Shown here piece by piece: positions 41,757 through 49,394 of a DNA stretch of 64,000 nucleotides. A program made the position numbers and the translations under genes. The notes beneath the pieces are model-generated. The model did no database searches. It was not told where the DNA came from and saw nothing but the letters and a program-made list of their open reading frames with translations. Position 1 is the stretch's first letter; every line of letters begins with the position of its first letter. Source of the stretch: an uncultured Lachnospiraceae bacterium (GTDB taxonomy: Bacteria; Bacillota; Clostridia; Lachnospirales; Lachnospiraceae); assembly GCA_910585825.1 (NCBI GenBank), contig CAJUEY010000001.1, positions 102,964-166,963 of the forward strand, written 5' to 3'.

Positions 41757-43493
41757 ATGAGTTACAGAGAGATTTACAACGAATGGCTTTCCAATCCTTA
41801 TTTTGATGAGGCTGCGAAAGCAGAACTGAAAAGCATTGCAGATGACGAAAAAGAAATCGAAGACAGATTTTATACGGAGCTGGAATTTGGTACAGCGGGC
41901 TTGCGGGGAGTCATTGGAGCGGGTACGAATCGTATGAATATTTATACTGTCCGCAAGGCAACCCAGGGACTGGCAAATTATATCAAAAAAGCAGGCGAGA
42001 AGGAGAAGAGCGTTGCAATTGCTTATGACTCCAGAAGAATGTCGCCGGAATTTGCTGATGAGGCAGCTCTTTGTCTGGCGGCAAACGGAATCAAAGCATA
42101 TGTATTTGAGTCTTTGCGGCCCACGCCTGAATTGTCCTATGCAGTCCGCAGATTAAATTGTACAGCAGGCATTAATATTACTGCCAGCCACAATCCGGCA
42201 GAGTACAATGGCTACAAAGTATACTGGGCAGACGGTGCGCAGATTACACCGCCTCACGATACGGGAATTATGGAAGAGGTAAAAGCTGTTACAGATTACA
42301 GCTCCATGCTTACCATGGACAAGGCGGCGGCAGAAGAAAAAGGACTTTACGTTACCATTGGAGAAGACATCGACCGTTCCTATATGGAAGAGATTAAAAA
42401 ACTGGTGATTCACCAGGATGCCATTGACGCAGTCAAAGACGAATTGAAAATTGTTTATACCCCTCTCCATGGAACCGGAAATATTCCTGTCCGTACAATC
42501 TTAAAAGAACTTGGATTTCAGAATGTCTATGTGGTAAAAGAGCAGGAACTGCCGGACGGAGATTTCCCGACGGTAGGATATCCCAATCCGGAAGCTCCCG
42601 CAGCTTATGAGCTGGCTTTGGCTCTTGCCAAAAAAGAGGATGCAGACCTTGTACTGGCTACTGATCCGGATGCAGACCGTCTCGGCGTCTACGTAAAAGA
42701 CGGACAGACAGGAGAATACCATATGTTAAACGGAAATATGTCCGGCTGTCTCATTGGAGATTATATCATTGGACAGACCAAAGCCGTAAAAGGAAGCCTT
42801 CCGGAAGATGGTGCATTTATCCGTTCTATCGTAACAACGAATCTGGCAGATGCTATTGCGAAATACTATGGTGTGGAACTGATTGAAGTGCTCACAGGAT
42901 TTAAATTTATCGGACAGAAGATTTTGGAGTTTGAAAATACAAACAAAGGCACTTATCTGTTTGGCATGGAAGAAAGCTACGGATGTCTGCCGGGCACCTA
43001 TGCAAGGGATAAAGACGCCGTTGCAGCAACGATGTTCCTCTGCGAGGCAGCAGCGTTTTACAAAACCCAGGGAAAGACGCTTTGGGATGCAATGTTAGAT
43101 ATTTATGAGAGATGCGGCTATTATCAGGATCATGTGGAATCCATTACCTTAAAGGGCATTGAAGGACTAGAGAAGATCCAGAATATCTTAAAGACATTAA
43201 GAGAAGAACCGCCTGTAACGATCGGAGATTATGAAGTGCTGGTAATTCGGGATTATAAAGAAGATACGATTACCGATACAAAGACAAAAGAAACGAAGCC
43301 TACCGGCCTTCCCAAGTCAAATGTGCTTTATTATGAACTGACAGACGATGCATGGGTATGCGTACGTCCTTCCGGAACAGAACCAAAAGTAAAATTCTAC
43401 ATCGGTGTCAAAGGCGATTCCTTAGAGGATTCTATGAAGAAATCCAGAGAGTTAGGCAGCACAGTGCTTGCCATGGTAGAAAAGCTGATATAA
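41757..43493 (+). CDS. Phosphoglucomutase/phosphomannomutase
   Basis: This 578-residue alpha-D-phosphohexomutase interconverts hexose 1- and 6-phosphates. It has all four family loops: the catalytic TASHNPAEYNGYK with phospho-Ser, metal-binding DPDADR, sugar-recognition GMEESYG and phosphate-binding RPSGTEPK. The size and sequence resemble PgcA of Firmicutes, which supplies glucose-1-phosphate for glycogen, UDP-glucose and wall polymers; it would feed glgC. AGGAGG lies eight bases before the ATG. It follows the PEGA lipoprotein gene by 18 bases. Confidence 0.94.
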   Translation: MSYREIYNEWLSNPYFDEAAKAELKSIADDEKEIEDRFYTELEFGTAGLRGVIGAGTNRMNIYTVRKATQGLANYIKKAGEKEKSVAIAYDSRRMSPEFADEAALCLAANGIKAYVFESLRPTPELSYAVRRLNCTAGINITASHNPAEYNGYKVYWADGAQITPPHDTGIMEEVKAVTDYSSMLTMDKAAAEEKGLYVTIGEDIDRSYMEEIKKLVIHQDAIDAVKDELKIVYTPLHGTGNIPVRTILKELGFQNVYVVKEQELPDGDFPTVGYPNPEAPAAYELALALAKKEDADLVLATDPDADRLGVYVKDGQTGEYHMLNGNMSGCLIGDYIIGQTKAVKGSLPEDGAFIRSIVTTNLADAIAKYYGVELIEVLTGFKFIGQKILEFENTNKGTYLFGMEESYGCLPGTYARDKDAVAATMFLCEAAAFYKTQGKTLWDAMLDIYERCGYYQDHVESITLKGIEGLEKIQNILKTLREEPPVTIGDYEVLVIRDYKEDTITDTKTKETKPTGLPKSNVLYYELTDDAWVCVRPSGTEPKVKFYIGVKGDSLEDSMKKSRELGSTVLAMVEKLI

Positions 43494-43517
43494 TTGTTTA
43501 AAAATACCTTCTTTTTC

Positions 43518-43546
43518 TTGACAAACATAGGTAAAACAAGTATAAA
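43518..43546 (+). promoter_or_regulatory. hup promoter
   Basis: Perfect TTGACA (43518-43523) and TATAAA (43541-43546) with a 17-base spacer; leader about 60 bases ending in AGGAGG. Confidence 0.8.
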
Positions 43547-43614
43547 TATTCTTGTAGGTAATCAAGAAAGAGAGACCTCAGTAAATATAGAAAATCCACA
43601 GGAGGAATTTTTAA

Positions 43615-43890
43615 ATGAACAAAGCAGAATTAGTTGCAGCTATGGCTGACAAGACAGGATTAGCGAAAAAGGACGCCGAAGCGGCATTAAAGGCTTTTAC
43701 AGATGTAGTTGCTGAAGAATTGAAAAAAGGTGAGAAGATTCAGTTAGTGGGATTTGGAACATTTGAAGTTTCTGAAAGAGCAGAAAGAGTTGGAAGAAAT
43801 CCATTAACAAAACAGGAAATCACAATTCCGGCATCAAAAGCGCCGAAATTCAAAGCAGGCAAAGCATTGAAAGATATGGTAAATGCATAA
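43615..43890 (+). CDS. hup: HU-family DNA-binding protein
   Basis: The 91-residue protein is a standard HU: MNKAELVAAMADKTGL, then the signature GFGTFEVSERAERVGRNPLT in the beta-arm region, and a helical end. HU bends and compacts DNA as a dimer. It has a strong promoter and a strong terminator, as expected for an abundant protein. It sits next to rqcP, a common arrangement in Clostridia. Confidence 0.96.
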   Translation: MNKAELVAAMADKTGLAKKDAEAALKAFTDVVAEELKKGEKIQLVGFGTFEVSERAERVGRNPLTKQEITIPASKAPKFKAGKALKDMVNA

Positions 43891-43912
43891 ATTATAAGAG
43901 AGTAAAATGTAT

Positions 43913-43943
43913 GCAGAGGGCTTTTAAAAGCCCTCTGCGTTTT
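43913..43943 (+). terminator. Terminator after hup
   Basis: A perfect 26-base palindrome (43913-43938; GCAGAGGGCTTTT and its complement) followed by GTTTT. Confidence 0.9.
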
Positions 43944-44009
43944 CATGTTGCCACGCACTGCCGGCGTGTTGGCGGCAGATGCTGCAGGTAAAAGAAAAAG
44001 AGGGATTAT

Positions 44010-44249
44010 ATGAGATTAGATAAATTTTTAAAAGTGTCTCGGCTGATCAAACGCCGTACCGTTGCCAATGAGGCATGTGATGCGGGACGGGTATCTGTCA
44101 ACGGAAAAACCGCGAAGGCCTCTGTGAAAGTGAAAGCGGGGGATATCATTGAAATTGCTTTCGGACAAAAGACTGTAAAGGCAGAAGTGCTTTCCCTGGC
44201 AGAGTCTACAAAAAAAGAAGATGCGAAAGAAATGTTTCGATATTTATAA
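44010..44249 (+). CDS. rqcP: S4-domain RNA-binding protein RqcP (YabO)
   Basis: This 79-residue S4-domain protein (MRLDKFLKVSRLIKRRTVAN, VSVNGKTAKASVKVKAGDII) matches YabO/RqcP, which works with RqcH in ribosome-associated quality control by assisting C-terminal tailing of stalled peptides. The gene is in its usual place, before yabP-yabQ-divIC. The 60 bases between hup terminator and ATG carry a ribosome site-like AAAAAGAGG. Confidence 0.92.
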   Translation: MRLDKFLKVSRLIKRRTVANEACDAGRVSVNGKTAKASVKVKAGDIIEIAFGQKTVKAEVLSLAESTKKEDAKEMFRYL

Positions 44250-44268
44250 TCTTCGGCAGATTCTTTTA

Positions 44269-44297
44269 GCATAAATCCAAATACCCCCTAATATAAT
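44269..44297 (+). promoter_or_regulatory. Sigma-E-like promoter before yabP
   Basis: GCATAAA (44269-44275), a 14-base spacer and AATATAAT (44290-44297) fit the sigma-E pattern (six of eight at the -10). yabP and yabQ are sigma-E-controlled in B. subtilis. The same spacing is seen before spoIIID in this window. A sigma-A reading of TATAAT without a good -35 is less convincing. Confidence 0.4.
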
Positions 44298-44386
44298 ATA
44301 GAAAGACAACCATTCCGGATGAAAAGAAAAAAGAGACCGCAGCTCTGAGGCCGAAGGCTGAATAGTTGCAAAAACAGGGGGTAAAT

Positions 44387-44674
44387 ATGGAAGAAAAGAC
44401 AGCAAATAAAAAAACGCATAAACTTCTGATTAACAGCCGTAAAACGGGAAGTTTCAGCGGAGTATTAGATGTGCTTTCCTTTGATGTGGCGGAAATTCTT
44501 CTGGAAACAGAGGAGGGAATGCTCTTAATCAAAGGAAATGACCTTCATGTGAACAGGCTCAGTCTGGAAAAAGGAGAGGTTGATATTGAAGGGAAGATTG
44601 ATTCTCTGGCTTATTCTGAAGTAAAGGATTACGGCAAACAGGCAGAATCTTTTTTTGGACGGTTATTTAAATGA
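44387..44674 (+). CDS. yabP: Sporulation protein YabP
   Basis: YabP is a small protein of the YabP/YqfC family made in the mother cell during sporulation. The 95-residue protein has the family pattern HKLLINSRKTGSFSGVLDVLSFD and ends in a basic Phe-rich FFGRLFK. The ATG at 44387 lies four bases after AGGGGGT; an upstream in-frame ATG at 44366 lacks a site. Its stop overlaps the yabQ start in ATGA. Confidence 0.92.
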   Translation: MEEKTANKKTHKLLINSRKTGSFSGVLDVLSFDVAEILLETEEGMLLIKGNDLHVNRLSLEKGEVDIEGKIDSLAYSEVKDYGKQAESFFGRLFK

Positions 44675-45117
44675 GCGGCAAGATCAGCGAAACCATTGCC
44701 GGAGAGGGCAGTTTACTGCTTGTCTCCCTTTTGTTTGGTTTTGCTCTGATGTTAGTATATGATATCATACGGATCTTCCGTCATATCATCAGACATGGAA
44801 CAATCCTTATGGCAGCCGAAGACGTGTTGTACTGGCTGTTTTGCGCGGTAGGCATTTTTGCCATGCTGTATCAGGAAAATGAAGGCCTGCTCCGCTGGTT
44901 CGTATTGGGCGGCGTAGCCATTGGCATGTTGGTTGAGAATAATTTTGTCAGTCCTTCTATTGTTGCTCTGTTTGTAAAGATCATACGGATCTGGCTGAAG
45001 ATTCTAAAGAAGTTTTTACATATATTTGGAAAGCCTTTGAAAAAAATACATCTATTTTTTAGAAAAGAATTGAAAAAAATAAGAAAAGCGATTAAGATAG
45101 GATTAAGCAAAGATTAA
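44671..45117 (+). CDS. yabQ: Spore cortex biosynthesis protein YabQ
   Basis: YabQ is an integral membrane protein needed for spore cortex formation. The 148-residue protein has four predicted helices in the first 100 residues (for example LLLVSLLFGFALMLVYDIIRIFRH) and a very basic C-terminal tail of about 45 residues (KILKKFLHIFGKPLKKIH). It overlaps yabP by four bases and precedes divIC by 14 bases. Confidence 0.9.
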   Translation: MSGKISETIAGEGSLLLVSLLFGFALMLVYDIIRIFRHIIRHGTILMAAEDVLYWLFCAVGIFAMLYQENEGLLRWFVLGGVAIGMLVENNFVSPSIVALFVKIIRIWLKILKKFLHIFGKPLKKIHLFFRKELKKIRKAIKIGLSKD

Positions 45118-45131
45118 AAGAGGGATTTTAT

Positions 45132-45422
45132 ATGGGCAGATATCGGAAAAAGAAAAATAAAACAGGAAGAATGAGTATTGCCTGCATTTTGATGGTATTG
45201 CTTTTGTTTATGTCTGTTCAGATCATAAAGCTCTATCAGAAAGATCAGGAATATATTGCGAGAGAAGCAGACCTGACAACACAGTTTGAACAGGAAACAG
45301 AGCGGGCGGATCAGCTGTCTGATTATGAGAAATACATTGGGAGCCAGGAGTATGTAGAAGATACAGCGAAAAGTAAACTGGGTATGGTTTATGATCATGA
45401 GATTATATTCAAAGAAAAATAA
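45132..45422 (+). CDS. divIC: Septum formation initiator DivIC/FtsB
   Basis: This 96-residue single-pass membrane protein has a short basic cytoplasmic end, one helix (about 17-33, ACILMVLLLFMSVQI) and an extracellular coiled coil. It ends in the DYEKYIGSQEYVEDTAKSKLGMV motif typical of DivIC/FtsB. DivIC acts with FtsL and DivIB in the divisome. Its place between yabQ and spoIIE is the same as in B. subtilis. A strong terminator follows. Confidence 0.92.
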   Translation: MGRYRKKKNKTGRMSIACILMVLLLFMSVQIIKLYQKDQEYIAREADLTTQFEQETERADQLSDYEKYIGSQEYVEDTAKSKLGMVYDHEIIFKEK

Positions 45423-45446
45423 TAGAATATCCTAAAATGGTTAAGA

Positions 45447-45477
45447 GCCCTCGAATCTACAATTCGAGGGCATTTTT
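45447..45477 (+). terminator. Terminator after divIC
   Basis: GCCCTCGAAT (45447-45456) and ATTCGAGGGC (45462-45471) with a five-base loop, then ATTTTT. The last T overlaps the first 0A box of the spoIIE promoter region. Confidence 0.9.
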
Positions 45478-45541
45478 GACGAAAAGTTTTTGAATAGCCT
45501 TCGTTGATTTGACAAAGATTTCAGAATATCGTAGTTATAAT
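45477..45541 (+). promoter_or_regulatory. spoIIE promoter with Spo0A box and 21-base spacer
   Basis: Perfect TTGACA (45509-45514) and perfect TATAAT (45536-45541) are separated by 21 bases, too far for normal sigma-A use. TGACGAA (45477-45483) is a perfect match to the 0A box TGNCGAA. TGACAAA (45510-45516), one mismatch, overlaps the -35. The wide spacing plus 0A boxes is the known design of Spo0A-P-activated sigma-A promoters such as spoIIE and spoIIG. Confidence 0.75.
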
Positions 45542-45604
45542 GCCTCTTAGTTTCGGGCAGAGCGTCTGCTTTCCGTTTGAAAATGAAATTAGGAGGTTTT
45601 TATC

Positions 45605-47446
45605 ATGAAAAAGACAGGTTGGAAACAGTTGGTACTTAGCGTTTTGGGAGCATTGTTCTGTAAAATATCTGTTATGGGGTGTTATCCGCTTGTTCCCGCA
45701 TTTTTTGCAGCAGTGTATCTGGAAGAACAGGGGCGCTGGCTTTTATCTATGGGAATGTTGACGGGTATGGTGGCGTTTCTGCCCATTACCGTAATTGCAA
45801 AGTATGCAATGTCTCTTTTGCTGATCGGGATTACGGTGCAGCTTTCGGAATGGGTGGACAAGCGGTGTTATACGGCGGCGGCGGCTCTTGCAGCAGCGGG
45901 TGGAACATTGGCTCTTTCCATATTTGGCGGAATTTTTGATTTTAAAAATCAGGTGACAATTGCGGCGGCAATTTGCGAGGCAGTATTTATTTTTGGATTT
46001 GTCATTTTGGCGGCAAGGGGCGTGCACCTGTTTTTGGAAGAAGGAGAGGCGCCGAAACAATCGGAATATATAAGAGACGGATACCAGGAACAGCGTCTTT
46101 TAAATTATGCAAAAAGTTTTGAAGGGCTTTCCAAAACATTTTTGTCTATGAGCAGGCAAAGCAAGATGCAGCAGGAGGATATGGGGCATTTGCAGCAGGA
46201 GCTGACAGGACGCATCTGCAGCGGCTGCGATACCTGCGCAGTCTGCTGGTCATCTGCAAATCCTATGATGTACGGCGTATTTGGACGTCTGATTAAAAAT
46301 CTGATGCAGAACGGCGAGGCGGATGAAGAAACGAGGAGAAGCCTGAACGAGCATTGTCAGTATGCCGGCCATGTAGAGCAGGAGGCAGTGAACGTTTTTG
46401 AGCAGATCAGGGTAAATAAAGCATGGTACAACAGGCTGTTGGAAAACAGGGAAGTGATTGCCCAGCAGTTGGATGCAATGGCTTTTATTATGGAGGATTG
46501 TGCCAGTGAATCAAAGATTTTGGACAGGGAAGAGCGGCGGAGGATTGCAGAAATCCGGTATCGGGCTAAAGAATATGGCATTGTAACAGAAGAGATCCAT
46601 TTGTTTCAAAAAAATAACAGCCATATCCAGACGGTGCTCAAGGTGCGCTCTAAATGGGGAAATTGTGTTGCCATAAAAGAATTGACCAGGGTGGTGACAG
46701 ATGTGCTGGAACTGCATATGAAACCTCATAAAGACACAAGGACATTTATCGGAAAAGATACCTCGGAAATAATTTATGAGGAAGAGCCGGTGTTTCATGC
46801 AGTACACGGCGTGGCGCGGCTCACAAAAGACGGAGCGGCAGTGTCGGGAGATAATTTTTCTTTTTTGGAAAAAGAAGACGGGGAATTAGTCTTGAGTTTA
46901 TCAGACGGCATGGGATTTGGAGAGCGGGCCTGTAAGGAGAGCGAAATGGTAGTAGATCTTCTGGAGCGCTTTGTGGAGGCAGGATTTACAAAGGATACTG
47001 CAATCAAGATGTTGAATTCCGCTATGGTGATTCATGGGGAGGACGATCAGTATTCCACAGTGGATATTTCTTCGATTGATCTTTACACCGGAGAAGTATC
47101 TTTTTATAAAATAGGAGCGTCGGCGACTTTTATCCGACATAAGAATGGGAATGTAGAGTGTCTTTTGTCCACCTCTCTGCCAGTGGGAGTTCGTTTTGAA
47201 ATTGAGATCGAGCAGGCGAAAAAGCAGTTGGCGGACGGAGATTTTCTTGTCATGATCACAGACGGTGTGTTAGAATATCTGCAGACAGAGCAGCCGGAGG
47301 AGACATTGGAAGAAATCATATCAGAGATCAAAACCAATCATCCGGGGCTTATGGCTAAGAAAATTTTGGATCAGGTGATGATCTATACCGGCGGAGAAGT
47401 ACGGGATGACATGACGGTGCTTGCAGCCGCCATTTGGGAGAATTGA
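45605..47446 (+). CDS. spoIIE: Stage II sporulation protein E, PP2C-type phosphatase
   Basis: SpoIIE dephosphorylates SpoIIAA and so activates sigma-F in the forespore; it also acts at the polar septum. The 613-residue protein has an N-terminal membrane region with four or five helices (first 140 residues), shorter than the ten of B. subtilis. A middle region carries four Cys spaced by two residues (CSGCDTCAVCW near residue 207). The C-terminal PP2C domain has SDGMGFGERA and ITDGVLEY, with the metal-binding Asp residues, and ends in RDDMTVLAAAIW. AGGAGG precedes the ATG. It is followed by tilS after six bases. Confidence 0.94.
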   Translation: MKKTGWKQLVLSVLGALFCKISVMGCYPLVPAFFAAVYLEEQGRWLLSMGMLTGMVAFLPITVIAKYAMSLLLIGITVQLSEWVDKRCYTAAAALAAAGGTLALSIFGGIFDFKNQVTIAAAICEAVFIFGFVILAARGVHLFLEEGEAPKQSEYIRDGYQEQRLLNYAKSFEGLSKTFLSMSRQSKMQQEDMGHLQQELTGRICSGCDTCAVCWSSANPMMYGVFGRLIKNLMQNGEADEETRRSLNEHCQYAGHVEQEAVNVFEQIRVNKAWYNRLLENREVIAQQLDAMAFIMEDCASESKILDREERRRIAEIRYRAKEYGIVTEEIHLFQKNNSHIQTVLKVRSKWGNCVAIKELTRVVTDVLELHMKPHKDTRTFIGKDTSEIIYEEEPVFHAVHGVARLTKDGAAVSGDNFSFLEKEDGELVLSLSDGMGFGERACKESEMVVDLLERFVEAGFTKDTAIKMLNSAMVIHGEDDQYSTVDISSIDLYTGEVSFYKIGASATFIRHKNGNVECLLSTSLPVGVRFEIEIEQAKKQLADGDFLVMITDGVLEYLQTEQPEETLEEIISEIKTNHPGLMAKKILDQVMIYTGGEVRDDMTVLAAAIWEN

Positions 47447-47452
47447 CAGATT

Positions 47453-48889
47453 ATGATCAAAAAAGTTGCAGCATATATCAAAGAGCATCATATGATATCA
47501 GCGGGCGCGCATATTTGTGTGGGCGTTTCCGGAGGGGCGGATTCTGTCTGCCTGTTTCTGGTTTTGCGCTATTTGCAGGATATCATGGACTTTACGATGT
47601 CCGTGGTGCATATCGAGCATGGAATCCGGGGTGAGGAAAGCCTTTCCGACATGGCGTTTGTAAAACAAATTGCCGGCGACCATGGAGTGGAATTTTCTGC
47701 TTATTCCTATCCGGTGGAACAAATTGCGCGAGAGCGGGGCCTTTCTGTGGAGGAGGCTGGCAGAATGGTGCGGTATGAGGCTTTTGAAAAAGAATGTGCT
47801 GCTTACGGTGCGTCGGCAAAAATTGCGTTGGCGCATCATGCAGACGACAGTGCAGAGACGATGCTGTTTCATTTGTGCCGGGGGAGCGGAATCGAAGGGC
47901 TTTGCGGTATCCGGCCTGTGAGGGGCAATGTGATTCGGCCGCTCCTTTGTGTGACCAGAGGCGAAATCGAAGATTTTCTAAGACGGGAGGGACAGCCTTA
48001 CCGGATGGATGCGACCAATGAAGACGTTGCATACAGCAGAAACAGGATACGAAATCGGGTAATGCCGGAGTTGGGACAGATCAATGAGCGGTATATGGCG
48101 CATATGAATTGCCTGGCGGAGGATGCGGCGGAAATTTCCTCATATTTTCGGGAAGAGGCAGAAAAGATTCTGGCACGGCATATGACAAAAGGGGATGGAG
48201 ATTGTCTGGGTTTTGAGCTGCCGGGGTTTTTTGAATATCCTTCCGTTCTGCAGAAGTGGGTTTTGTTAGAACTGCTTGCGAAAGCGGGAGACGGGCGCAA
48301 AGATATCGGCAGAGAGCATGTCCGGTCTTTGTTAAACCTGGCGGAAGGGCGGACCGGAAGAAAAATAAATCTGCCATATGGCGTAATCGGAGAAAAGACA
48401 TACGGAAAGATACTGTTGTACAAAGAGAAGAAACAGGAAAAGAAAACGGCTTCCATTCGGATTCCTTTGATGGATATTCCGGGGGAGATACAGATTCCAA
48501 CAGGAAGAATCTGCCTCAGACTGCTGAATTTTTCCAAAAAAGATGCAGAAATTCCAAGAAATGTATATACGAAATGGTTTGATTATGATAAGATAAAAGA
48601 CAGGCTTTATTTTCGTACCAGAGAAGCCGGAGATTATTTTGTATTGGATGAAGCAGGACATAGAAAGAAATTAAAGGACTACTGGATTGACGAAAAGGTG
48701 CCTGGCTCCAAAAGAGAGCAGATTCTGCTGTTGGCGGAAGGGCATCACATTTTATGGGTGATGGGCGGACGCATCAGTGCAGGTTATAAAATTACCAGAG
48801 AGACAAATACCATTTTAGAAGTACAATTTATGGAGGAAAAACATGGGGGAAACAGTTCGGGTATTATTAACAGAAGAAGAAGTGGATAA
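47453..48889 (+). CDS. tilS: tRNA(Ile)-lysidine synthetase
   Basis: TilS converts C34 of tRNA-Ile(CAU) to lysidine so that it reads AUA. The PP-loop SGGADS is at residues 26-31, and the family pattern HIEHGIRGEESLSDMAFV and ALAHHADDSAETMLFHLCRGSG follows. The 478-residue chain includes the C-terminal substrate-binding domain. The last 47 bases overlap hpt, an unusually long overlap for this pair. The start has a GGAG 11 bases upstream, reaching into the end of spoIIE. Confidence 0.93.
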   Translation: MIKKVAAYIKEHHMISAGAHICVGVSGGADSVCLFLVLRYLQDIMDFTMSVVHIEHGIRGEESLSDMAFVKQIAGDHGVEFSAYSYPVEQIARERGLSVEEAGRMVRYEAFEKECAAYGASAKIALAHHADDSAETMLFHLCRGSGIEGLCGIRPVRGNVIRPLLCVTRGEIEDFLRREGQPYRMDATNEDVAYSRNRIRNRVMPELGQINERYMAHMNCLAEDAAEISSYFREEAEKILARHMTKGDGDCLGFELPGFFEYPSVLQKWVLLELLAKAGDGRKDIGREHVRSLLNLAEGRTGRKINLPYGVIGEKTYGKILLYKEKKQEKKTASIRIPLMDIPGEIQIPTGRICLRLLNFSKKDAEIPRNVYTKWFDYDKIKDRLYFRTREAGDYFVLDEAGHRKKLKDYWIDEKVPGSKREQILLLAEGHHILWVMGGRISAGYKITRETNTILEVQFMEEKHGGNSSGIINRRRSG

Positions 48890-49367
48890 AAGGATTGCGG
48901 AGATTGCAGCAAATATCAACAAAGATTATGAAGGAGAAGAAATACATTTGATCTGCGTTTTAAAAGGAGGCGTGTTCTTTACCTGTGAACTTTCAAAACG
49001 CCTGAATGTTCCTGTTTCCATGGATTTTATGTCTGTTTCCAGTTACGGAGCCGCTACAAAATCCAGCGGGGTAGTGAAAATTATCAAGGATTTGGATCAG
49101 GAGCTGGAAGGGAAGAATGTGCTGGTAGTAGAGGATATCATTGATTCCGGAAGAACCTTAAGCTATCTGCTGGAATATCTGAGAAATCAGAATCCGAAGA
49201 GCCTGAGACTCTGCACATTATTAGATAAACCGGACAGGCGCGTGGTGAAAGTTCATGTGGATTATACCTGTTTTGAAATACCGGATGAATTTGTTGTGGG
49301 GTATGGACTTGATTATGCGCAGAAATACCGAAACCTGCCGTATATAGGCGTGGTTGAATTAGATTGA
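48843..49367 (+). CDS. hpt: Hypoxanthine phosphoribosyltransferase
   Basis: This purine-salvage enzyme joins hypoxanthine or guanine to PRPP. The 174-residue protein has LICVLKGGVFF, the PRPP-binding signature VLVVEDIIDSGRTLSYL, and the C-terminal EFVVGYGLDYAQKYRNLPYIG. GGAGG lies shortly before the ATG at 48843, inside the tilS coding region. The order tilS-hpt-ftsH is conserved across Firmicutes. Confidence 0.95.
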   Translation: MGETVRVLLTEEEVDKRIAEIAANINKDYEGEEIHLICVLKGGVFFTCELSKRLNVPVSMDFMSVSSYGAATKSSGVVKIIKDLDQELEGKNVLVVEDIIDSGRTLSYLLEYLRNQNPKSLRLCTLLDKPDRRVVKVHVDYTCFEIPDEFVVGYGLDYAQKYRNLPYIGVVELD

Positions 49368-49394
49368 TCGAACAGAACAAAAGGAGGTTGCCAG

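Noticed and set aside
44671..44674. Four-base overlap of yabP and yabQ as a frameshift
   Set aside because: ATGA overlaps are normal translational coupling, and both proteins match their families in full length.
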